Shown here piece after piece: positions 1-5,831 of a DNA stretch of 21,025 nt (position 1 is its first letter; every line of letters begins with the position of its first letter). Under the pieces are notes generated by a model. That model was not told the origin of the DNA and did no database searches. It worked only from the letters and a program-made list of their open reading frames with translations. The stretch covers positions 1 through 21,025 of the IMG/VR virus record IMGVR_UViG_3300044623_000353. The stretch is one strand, 5' to 3'. A program made the translations under genes and the position numbers. Origin of the DNA: a virus.

Positions 1-127
1 GGTAAAGAGATTGCAATCAATGAATACGCATCAAGATACTTTGATGGTGGCGTAAATCCAACAGCGGTTATTAAATCTGCAAACCCTGATCTATCACAAG
101 AAGAAGCTGATGCGTTAAAGAGCGCAT
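1..127. repeat. Terminal direct repeat, left copy (contig closure)
   Basis: Bases 1-127 match 20899-21025 exactly, in the same orientation, inside portal coding sequence. A 127-base overlap equals a common maximum assembly k-mer length, so it is most simply the artificial end overlap of a circular assembly rather than a biological terminal repeat. Confidence 0.95.
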
Positions 128-654
128 GGATGGCAATGTACTCATCACGCAATAGATCACCGGTAGTTATGAACTCATCAACTGATTTTGAAGTATTAAG
201 TTCTAATGCGGCTGAATCACAATTAGTAGAAGCACAAACAGCCGGACTAACAGAAGCGGCAAACATTTTAGGTTTACCGCCCTATTTCTTAGGATCACCT
301 AATTCAAGCCGCACTTATTCAAATGTCGTAGAAGAAAATTTACAATTGATTAAGTGGTCAATCCAGCCAATCGCTGAAAGAATAGAAGCGGCATTTTCTG
401 ATCTACTTGTCCGGGGTCAAACAGCCGGCTTTAAATATGATTCATTATTAAAAACAGATACAGCAAGTAGATATAACGCTTATGCAACTGCCTTGTCTAA
501 TGGCTTCTTATCTGTTGATGAAGTTAGAAATTATGAAAATCTTGATCCTATGGATTATGAAGAAGGGGATGAACAAGAAAATGAAGTAGAAGGCGTGGAT
601 GATTCATTACAAAGTGATGTAGTAGATACAGTAGAGGATGAAAACTATGTCTGA
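1..654 (+). CDS. Portal protein, C-terminal part (gene crosses the contig junction)
   Basis: This is the C-terminal 217 residues of the HK97-type portal, the dodecameric ring at the capsid vertex through which DNA is packaged. The frame is open from base 1 and continues the reading frame that begins at 20353. Bases 1-127 duplicate 20899-21025, so joining the ends gives one 399-residue protein, a normal length for a small siphovirus portal. An internal ATG at 130 is not a start, because coding sequence runs in from upstream. The tail end (about the last 45 residues) is strongly acidic, as is common in portals. Its stop (652-654) overlaps the protease start, so the two are probably translationally coupled. 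Large terminase lies upstream across the junction and the protease downstream, the usual order. Family identity is from sequence resemblance and context. Confidence 0.9.
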   Translation, partial: GKEIAINEYASRYFDGGVNPTAVIKSANPDLSQEEADALKSAWMAMYSSRNRSPVVMNSSTDFEVLSSNAAESQLVEAQTAGLTEAANILGLPPYFLGSPNSSRTYSNVVEENLQLIKWSIQPIAERIEAAFSDLLVRGQTAGFKYDSLLKTDTASRYNAYATALSNGFLSVDEVRNYENLDPMDYEEGDEQENEVEGVDDSLQSDVVDTVEDENYV

Positions 655-1198
655 GGAAAAAATGGAAAATAGAAATTACTCAGTAAATTTAGAGCTTCGC
701 GCCAATGGAGATGGCCGCACTATTTTTGGTATTGCCGTGCCTTACAATAAAGAACAGCGAATCACCAGCACAATGATTGAAGTATTTAGAAAAGGCGTGT
801 TTGCAGAAGTTATTAAAGCACCGCACCGGGTCAAACTTCTCAGGGGTCATGGTGAAAACAATGTGTTAGGCCGTGCCACATTACTTAGGGAAACTGAAGA
901 AGGCCTATATGCTGAATTTAAAATTTCAAAAACGCGTGAAGGTGATGAAGCGTTAGAGTTAGTCAAAGATGGCGCGTTAGATCAATTATCAGTTGGATTT
1001 ATGCCGATCAAGAATAAAAAACGGCCTGATGGGGTTATGGAAAGAATCAAAGCACATTTGGCAGAAGTATCACTTGTAACCTTTGGTGCTTATGGCGAAC
1101 TGGCCAGCATTACAGGTATGCGTGATGGCCAACCACAAATGACACCTAGACTAGATGAAGCAAGGAAGATATTAGATGCCATACAGCGTAGTAAGTAA
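647..1198 (+). CDS. Prohead (capsid maturation) protease, HK97 family
   Basis: Serine protease of the HK97/herpesvirus-assemblin type, which trims the capsid protein's N-terminal delta domain and other head proteins inside the prohead. Visible signatures are RGHGENNVLGRA, with the candidate catalytic His, then the conserved stretch running from GLYAEFKISKT to LDQLSVGF, whose Ser is the candidate nucleophile. It is about 183 residues, typical of the family. The start is uncertain: ATG codons lie at 638, 647 and 662. I prefer 647 because AGAGGA lies about 8 bases upstream; 662 also has a GAGG at suitable spacing, while 638 is too close to its GAGG. It overlaps the portal stop by 8 bases and is itself overlapped at its 3' end by the next gene. 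Position between portal and major capsid protein supports the call. Confidence 0.9.
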   Translation: MSEEKMENRNYSVNLELRANGDGRTIFGIAVPYNKEQRITSTMIEVFRKGVFAEVIKAPHRVKLLRGHGENNVLGRATLLRETEEGLYAEFKISKTREGDEALELVKDGALDQLSVGFMPIKNKKRPDGVMERIKAHLAEVSLVTFGAYGELASITGMRDGQPQMTPRLDEARKILDAIQRSK

Positions 1199-1706
1199 CC
1201 ACCCTGATTGTGAAGGGTATGCAGTTGTAAAAACTGATACCAATGAGCTAATGGGTTGCCACAAAACGCAATCTCAGGCAGAAGATCAAATGACCGCTAT
1301 TAACATTTCAGAGTATGGTGAGAATCGTGCCGAAGGTTATGCACCTACTGATGCAATGAAGACAGAAGCACAAAGAGGATTAGATTGGCGTAGTGAATTT
1401 GGTCGCGGTGGTACAGAGATAGGAATTGCCAGGGCTAGAGATATTGTCAATGGTAAAAATTTACCTTTGGAAACTGTTAATCGTATGGTGTCATTTTTTG
1501 CTAGGCATGAAGTAGATAAAAAGGCAGAAGGCTTTAGCCCAGGCGAAGATGGCTATCCTTCTAATGGTCGCATTGCCTGGGCTTTATGGGGTGGAGATGC
1601 CGGCAAGTCATGGTCAGAAAAGATTGCTAACCAAAATCGTACTGAAGAAAAAACAAGATTTAACACTGCCCTACAAATACTAAAAGATTTAAAAAAAGAG
1701 ATATAA
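1176..1706 (+). CDS. Accessory head-associated protein, overlapping the protease
   Basis: A 176-residue protein of unknown biochemical role. Two segments are visible. Residues 1-45 hold a short motif with NHPDCEGYAVVK and GCHKTQSQAEDQM, often met near actinophage head proteins. Residues 65-150 hold a Trp/Gly-rich block (GLDWRSEFGRGGTEIG, then FFARHEVDKKAEGFSPG and RIAWALWGGDAGKSW). From memory this second block recurs next to, or fused to, protease or portal proteins of environmental phages. The gene begins inside the end of the protease gene in the +1 frame (23-base overlap). It has its own good ribosome site, AAGGAAG at 1162-1168, seven bases before the ATG, which favours separate translation over frameshift fusion. 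A role in head assembly is inference from position. Confidence 0.75.
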   Translation: MPYSVVSNHPDCEGYAVVKTDTNELMGCHKTQSQAEDQMTAINISEYGENRAEGYAPTDAMKTEAQRGLDWRSEFGRGGTEIGIARARDIVNGKNLPLETVNRMVSFFARHEVDKKAEGFSPGEDGYPSNGRIAWALWGGDAGKSWSEKIANQNRTEEKTRFNTALQILKDLKKEI

Positions 1707-1788
1707 TTTTGTCAAGTCGTAGAACACCTAACCCTGGTATCCAGCGCGTTACACCTTCTCACTAAAACAACTAACTAATAGGAGAAAC

Positions 1789-3147
1789 ATGTCTAATACT
1801 TTTCTAACTTCTCTTCGTGAGAAGCGCGAATCAAAGACATCTCTAATTCAGGCAACTTTAGATCGTGCGGCAGAAGAAGCACGCGATCTATCCGAAGTTG
1901 AGTTGGCTAATGTAGAAGCCCTTAACCTAGAGATTAAAAAGTTGGATGAGCGAATTGAGCAGATGTCCGATATTGAAATACGCAATCAAAAAGCCGCTGA
2001 TCTAGCCGCTAAAGTTGATGCAAACATTGAGCCAAAGAAAGAGGCACGCGCCGGTGGCTTTATTGTTACCAGTGAGGCACTTACTTACTCAGAGAGATCA
2101 AACAATGATTTCTTAACTGATGCACTAAAAGCACAATTTAAAACAGATGGTGAAGCTAGTGCGCGCATTGCACGCCACCAACAGGAAATGGCAATTGAGA
2201 AGCGTGCAGTTGGTACATCCAATTTTGCAGGCTTAGTAGTGCCACAATACCTAGTTGATCTGTATGCACCATTAGCACGCGCAGGCCGCCCATTTGCGGA
2301 TGCCGCACGCAAGCATCAATTACCAACACAGGGTATGTCAGTAGTTATCTCTAAGATAAATACCGGCACAACTACTGCATATCAAACATCACAAAACACA
2401 GCCGCAGTATCACAAGATATTGAGGATACAACTCTAACTGTAAATGTAAACACAATTGCAGGCCAACAATCAGTATCTAAGCAAGCATTGCTACGCGGAT
2501 ACAACATTGAGGGAATTGTTTTAGGTGATTTGATTCGTGATTACCACACTAAGTTGGATAACTCACTTCTAAATGGTACAGGGTCAAATGGTCAACCATT
2601 AGGACTTGTAAACATGACAACTGGAGTTCTAGTAACTTACACCGCTACAACCGGTACAGTTGCAGGTTTGTATCCAAAGATTGCAGATGCAATTCAACAG
2701 ATTCAAAGCAATATCTATGTAAATCCAAATGCAGTAATCATGCACCCACGCCGTCTAGGATTTCTATTAGCCGGTGTTGATAGTTCAAATAGGCCGTTGA
2801 TTGTGCCGCAGGCATACAACCCTATGAACGCAATGGGTACAGGTAACGGCACACCTACTTACGGTAACTCAGGTTATTCAATTCTAGGATTGCCAATTAT
2901 TGTGGATGCTAACATTGCAACCAATAAGGGTACAAGCACAAATCAAGACACAATCTTTGTGGTTGATTTGAATGAAACCCATCTATGGGAAGAAGCCGCC
3001 GCACCAACTTATGTTACATTTGAAGAACCAAATGGCAAGGTTGCAATTAATATCGTTCTATTCGGTATGTCAGCATTTACCGCAGAGCGTTATTCAAAGG
3101 CTGTTGCACAAATTAACGGTACAGGTTTAGCAACACCAAGTTTCTAA
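1789..3147 (+). CDS. Major capsid protein, HK97 fold
   Basis: The main shell protein, 452 residues. Residues 1-75 form a charged, heptad-like helical segment that fits the delta (internal scaffold) domain removed by the protease. The shell domain follows, roughly from residue 90 or later, with family-typical segments such as GLVVPQYLVDLYAPLARAGR, the central VSKQALLRGYN region and a late ILGLPIIVDANI stretch. The start is clear: AGGAGA lies 6 bases upstream of ATG 1789. No scaffold gene is seen, as expected when scaffold and shell are fused. The upstream gap (1707-1788) holds only a possible 18-codon TTG mini-ORF. A strong hairpin follows the stop and may separate or stabilise this very abundant message. 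The cleavage site cannot be fixed from sequence alone. Confidence 0.95.
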   Translation: MSNTFLTSLREKRESKTSLIQATLDRAAEEARDLSEVELANVEALNLEIKKLDERIEQMSDIEIRNQKAADLAAKVDANIEPKKEARAGGFIVTSEALTYSERSNNDFLTDALKAQFKTDGEASARIARHQQEMAIEKRAVGTSNFAGLVVPQYLVDLYAPLARAGRPFADAARKHQLPTQGMSVVISKINTGTTTAYQTSQNTAAVSQDIEDTTLTVNVNTIAGQQSVSKQALLRGYNIEGIVLGDLIRDYHTKLDNSLLNGTGSNGQPLGLVNMTTGVLVTYTATTGTVAGLYPKIADAIQQIQSNIYVNPNAVIMHPRRLGFLLAGVDSSNRPLIVPQAYNPMNAMGTGNGTPTYGNSGYSILGLPIIVDANIATNKGTSTNQDTIFVVDLNETHLWEEAAAPTYVTFEEPNGKVAINIVLFGMSAFTAERYSKAVAQINGTGLATPSF

Positions 3148-3158
3148 ACCAATAAGTT

Positions 3159-3188
3159 TCCAGGCCGCTACCCTTCCAGTGGCCTGGA
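3159..3188 (+). terminator. Strong hairpin after the capsid gene (attenuator/terminator-like)
   Basis: An inverted repeat with an 11-bp stem (arms 3159-3169 and 3178-3188, one G-T wobble) and an 8-base loop. The core CCAGGCC/GGCCTGG is perfect. It starts 11 bases after the capsid stop codon. The following bases are TTCT rather than a long T run, so it is not a textbook intrinsic terminator. It may act as a partial terminator, or as a 3' stabiliser that raises capsid mRNA relative to downstream genes. Confidence 0.6.
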
Positions 3189-3263
3189 TTCTAACTATGA
3201 TCGGTATTTAATGAATGGAGTTTGTCTAATGTCCCAGGGCAGTACAGGATTTGGATACCGATC

Positions 3264-3887
3264 ATGGCTATAACAAATGGATATGCAACATTAACTCAAA
3301 TTAAGGCCTACATGTCTATATCAGATAATACTGATAATGACCTGCTAGAAGATTTAGTTGAATCAGCTTCAAGATCAATTGATCGGATTGCTAACAGAAG
3401 ATTTTATTTAGATGCAACTGCATCAGCACGGCTTTATCGTGCTTACTCAGATATTTTTGTTTATGTAGATGATATTGGCACTACATCAAGTTTAGTTGTA
3501 CAAACCGATTCAAATGGCAACGGCACATACGCAAAAACTTTAACTTTAAATCAAGATTACATTTTAGACCCATTAACCGCATCATCTTTAAACCGGCCAT
3601 TTACCCAATTAACTATGGTATCTAATACCGAAACCTGGCCGATATTTCCAGGGCTAACACAAAATGGATTACGCCCAGGTGTACAAGTAACTGCAAGATG
3701 GGGCTGGCCGTCAGTGCCGGATGATATAAACATGGCCTGTTTAATTCTTACCGCTGATCTATACAAGCGTAAAGATGCCCCAGGTGGAATTTTAGGATTA
3801 GGTGATTTAGGTGTTGTAAGAATGTCCCCAATCGGTAGAGATGTAACCGCAATGGTTAGAGCATATAAAAAAGAAGTGGTTGCATGA
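3264..3887 (+). CDS. Head-tail connector protein (HK97 gp6-like)
   Basis: A 207-residue protein of the phage head-tail connector (gp6/adaptor) type, which extends the portal channel and receives the neck. The N-terminus MAITNGYATLTQIKAYM, followed by a helical DNDLLEDLVESASRSIDRIANRRFY segment, is characteristic of the family, including the helix that ends in RRF. I chose ATG 3264 because the family start fits there. The longer in-frame TTG at 3222 has its GGAG only one base away. The ribosome site for 3264 is weak (GGA at about 8 bases), so coupling to the short upstream ORF at 3229-3273 is possible. It is followed by an ATGA-type overlap with the next gene, consistent with a neck operon. 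Confidence 0.85.
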   Translation: MAITNGYATLTQIKAYMSISDNTDNDLLEDLVESASRSIDRIANRRFYLDATASARLYRAYSDIFVYVDDIGTTSSLVVQTDSNGNGTYAKTLTLNQDYILDPLTASSLNRPFTQLTMVSNTETWPIFPGLTQNGLRPGVQVTARWGWPSVPDDINMACLILTADLYKRKDAPGGILGLGDLGVVRMSPIGRDVTAMVRAYKKEVVA

Positions 3888-4294
3888 CCCCAAGTACAGT
3901 TAGAGATAATTTGAAAACTGCACTGCAAGCAATAACCGGCTTGCGTGTATTTGATTATGTGCCTGATTCTACAAACATACCAACCAACAACGCCTTTGCA
4001 ATAGTTGGCCAATTATCTATGAATTATGATTACACATTAAACCGGGGCTTTGATTCAGCATCATGTCAGATCATTGTTGTAGTTGGTAGAATGAGTGAAA
4101 GAAATGGGCAGGAAAGATTGGATGGGCTACTTGCTTCATCCGGTTCAACTTCAATCAAAGCCGCCGTTGAAGTTGATAAAACTTTAGGTGGTGCTGTACA
4201 AACGCTCAGGGTTGTGTCTGCTTCCCCGGGAACAATAACATCCGCTAATATTGACTACCTAAGTTATCAATATTCAGTAGAGTTGATAGGTTAG
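3884..4294 (+). CDS. Tail terminator / neck-completion-like protein
   Basis: A 136-residue protein starting within the connector stop (ATGA, 4-base overlap). The N-terminal segment STVRDNLKTALQAITGLRVFDYVPDS matches the pattern of small actinophage proteins found between the connector and the major tail protein. These are generally thought to be tail terminators that cap the tail tube and dock to the head. The body is predicted alpha/beta with strands such as CQIIVVVGRM and a C-terminal YQYSVELIG strand. No catalytic motif is seen. The exact choice between tail terminator and head-tail stopper rests mainly on gene order. Confidence 0.65.
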   Translation: MTPSTVRDNLKTALQAITGLRVFDYVPDSTNIPTNNAFAIVGQLSMNYDYTLNRGFDSASCQIIVVVGRMSERNGQERLDGLLASSGSTSIKAAVEVDKTLGGAVQTLRVVSASPGTITSANIDYLSYQYSVELIG

Positions 4295-4310
4295 TAACGA
4301 AAGGAAAAAT

Positions 4311-4718
4311 ATGGCCATATTTATGGGTAACAAAGTTGCCGTGATTGTTGGTACAACTACCATTACTGATCATGTCAGCACTGTAAGCCTAGCACGCGAA
4401 ATTGATCAAGTAGAGATCACCGCAATGAATGACAATGTACAAAACATGATTGGTGGGATTGAACGCCCAACGCTTAATCTTGAACTGTACAATGATTTTG
4501 CATCAGCATCAGTGAACGCACTATTTGAAGATGCGCTAGGTACTAAACTGAATATCAAATTGATACCAGTATCAGGTACAGTAACCGCAACAAACCCAAG
4601 TTATACAATGTCATGCCTTATCTCATCATGGACACCTGTAAATGGTGCTGTTGATGCGGTAGCAAGCGTATCTGTATCACTGCCGGTAACTGCATTAACA
4701 AAATCAACAAGCGCGTAA
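4311..4718 (+). CDS. Major tail (tube) protein
   Basis: A 135-residue beta-rich protein that fits a compact siphovirus tail-tube subunit. It opens with MAIFMGNKVAVIVGTTTITD, alternates short strands, and contains ITAMNDNVQNMIGGIERPTLNLELYNDF, a pattern recalling the tube fold used by lambda gpV-like proteins. A near-consensus AAGGAAA ribosome site lies 5-6 bases before the ATG, as expected for an abundant structural protein. It sits directly upstream of the frameshifted tail assembly chaperone pair and the tape measure, which is the conserved position of the major tail protein. Its short length suggests a single domain without an added Ig-like domain. Confidence 0.85.
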   Translation: MAIFMGNKVAVIVGTTTITDHVSTVSLAREIDQVEITAMNDNVQNMIGGIERPTLNLELYNDFASASVNALFEDALGTKLNIKLIPVSGTVTATNPSYTMSCLISSWTPVNGAVDAVASVSVSLPVTALTKSTSA

Positions 4719-4736
4719 TAAGAAAAGGGTGGGACA

Positions 4737-4994
4737 ATGCACAAGATTGAAATTGTTAAAAAAGATGGTAAAAAAGTAACCTATGATCTTACGCCATCCG
4801 CAAAGGTGGCGTTTGAAGCTGAATTTAAAACTGGCTGGCGTAAGAGATTAGGCGAACTACAAATGGAGTCGGATTTGTGGTGGTTTGCCTGGCGTTTAGA
4901 AAAAGATGCTGGCAAAACTGATTTAGCCTTTGGTGATGATTACATCAATCAATATTTAGATATTGATTTGGTTTATGATTCAAAAAATGGATAG
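4737..4994 (+). CDS. Tail assembly chaperone, short form (G-like)
   Basis: The 85-residue zero-frame product of the tail assembly chaperone locus. In siphoviruses this protein and its frameshifted extension coat the tape measure and recruit tube subunits, and they are absent from the finished virion. The start has a strong purine-rich site, AAGGGTGGG, just upstream of ATG 4737. The protein is charged and mainly helical, with a Trp-rich middle (DLWWFAWRLEKDAG). The last codons contain the slippery heptamer at 4982-4988 and the frame stops at TAG 4992-4994, directly after it. Position between major tail protein and tape measure is diagnostic. Confidence 0.85.
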   Translation: MHKIEIVKKDGKKVTYDLTPSAKVAFEAEFKTGWRKRLGELQMESDLWWFAWRLEKDAGKTDLAFGDDYINQYLDIDLVYDSKNG

Positions 4995-5155
4995 ACCGCC
5001 ACGGCCAAATTTATGAAATCGCATCTGTGGCGGTTAGTACCGGGATCAGCCCTAAAGATTTATTAGAAGTTGATCCAGCGATTTATTCAGCCATTAAAGC
5101 TATCTTGCAAGAACGCCATTATCAAAACAAAAAGGCAACAGTTAGGCGAAAGTAA
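4737..5155 (+). CDS. Tail assembly chaperone, -1 frameshift fusion (G-T-like)
   Basis: The long form made when ribosomes slip -1 on A AAA AAT (4982-4988). The first 84 residues come from the zero frame. Reading then continues at 4988 in the -1 frame as WIDRHGQIYEIASVAVSTGI and on to TAA at 5153-5155, giving 139 residues. The extension has no stop and no plausible independent start, and it looks like the T-domain seen after chaperone frameshifts in many siphoviruses. An 8-bp hairpin begins 6 bases after the heptamer. The stop overlaps the next ATG (TAATG). The fused product is inferred from sequence; the frequency of slippage cannot be read here. Confidence 0.85.
4982..5034 (+). promoter_or_regulatory. 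Programmed -1 frameshift element (slippery heptamer plus stem-loop)
   Basis: The heptamer AAAAAAT at 4982-4988 is in the required phase, A AAA AAT, relative to the upstream ORF. After a 6-base spacer, ACCGCCAC (4995-5002) pairs perfectly with GTGGCGGT (5027-5034), with a possible extra G-U pair outside and a 24-base loop. Heptamer, spacer length and stem match the known architecture of tail chaperone frameshift sites. Confidence 0.9.
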
Positions 5156-5829
5156 TGATTGAACCTAGATACTCAGGATTGCCTGGCCGTACTAGATCAT
5201 TGGCGGCAGTGCCATCAATCTATGTTGAAAATTTAACTGAACTTCTTGCAAAAATGAAAAAGGTTGATCCTGATTTACAAAAAGAATTTAGAAGGGAATT
5301 AAGTAAGGCTGTTAAGCCAGTTGCAAAATTAGCTCAAAGTTTTGTGCCACACTCACCATTCCCAGGATGGCGTGATGTTGAGCCTAATTATCCACCACAA
5401 TGGGGTTGGGCTAATGATGAAGCACATAGGGGTAGAACAATTGGCCAGGATAAAAGAAGCCGTTGGAAGTGGTCGCAAACAGAAGTTATACGCGGCATAA
5501 GAGTTAGTACAGCTAAAAGTAAAGTACAAAGAATTAAAGGCGTTACATTTGGTGTAACTGCATTAGCGATAGTAAATAAATCTGTACCAGGTATAATTTA
5601 TGAATTGGCAGGTTTTGGATCATCAAAATCAAGGGGAAGAACTAGGCGCGTAAGCCGTAACCCAAATGCTAGTGAATCGTTTATTGGTAAATTGCAAGGT
5701 ACTGCCAATAGTGGTGCTTACAAAGAAAAAAGATTGATTTATAGGGCATCACAACAATTAGGTGGCCAAGTAAATGATAATCTATACGGAGTATTAAAAA
5801 AATATCTAGGCAAAGAATTTAGGGGTTAA
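5155..5829 (+). CDS. HK97 gp10-like tail/neck protein
   Basis: A 224-residue basic protein. Residues 22-65 (ENLTELLAKMKKVDPDLQKEFRRELSKAVKPVAKLAQSFVPHSP) show the pattern of HK97 gp10-like proteins, where an N-terminal helix is followed by K/R-rich segments and a 'P.SP..G' turn. HK97 gp10 relatives act in tail completion or head-tail joining. Here an aromatic insert (PPQWGWANDEAHRG) and a basic C-terminal half are visible. It starts in a TAATG overlap with the frameshifted chaperone. The position between chaperone and tape measure is not where gp10-like proteins usually sit (normally before the major tail protein), so the functional assignment is tentative. Confidence 0.55.
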   Translation: MIEPRYSGLPGRTRSLAAVPSIYVENLTELLAKMKKVDPDLQKEFRRELSKAVKPVAKLAQSFVPHSPFPGWRDVEPNYPPQWGWANDEAHRGRTIGQDKRSRWKWSQTEVIRGIRVSTAKSKVQRIKGVTFGVTALAIVNKSVPGIIYELAGFGSSKSRGRTRRVSRNPNASESFIGKLQGTANSGAYKEKRLIYRASQQLGGQVNDNLYGVLKKYLGKEFRG

Positions 5830-5831
5830 TC

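Noticed and set aside
130-654. Start at ATG 130 for a separate gene
   Set aside because: The frame is open upstream to base 1 and continues the portal gene from 20353 across the circular join.
1176-1198. Programmed frameshift joining protease and the next protein
   Set aside because: No slippery heptamer is seen, the shift would be +1, and the second gene has its own well-spaced ribosome site.
3557-4012. Long minus-strand open frame (151 codons)
   Set aside because: It lies opposite the connector and tail-terminator genes, lacks a ribosome site and has low-complexity, unmotivated sequence; it is a shadow of the coding strand. The same applies to other minus-strand frames such as 2085-2312, 6758-7048 and 15292-15606.
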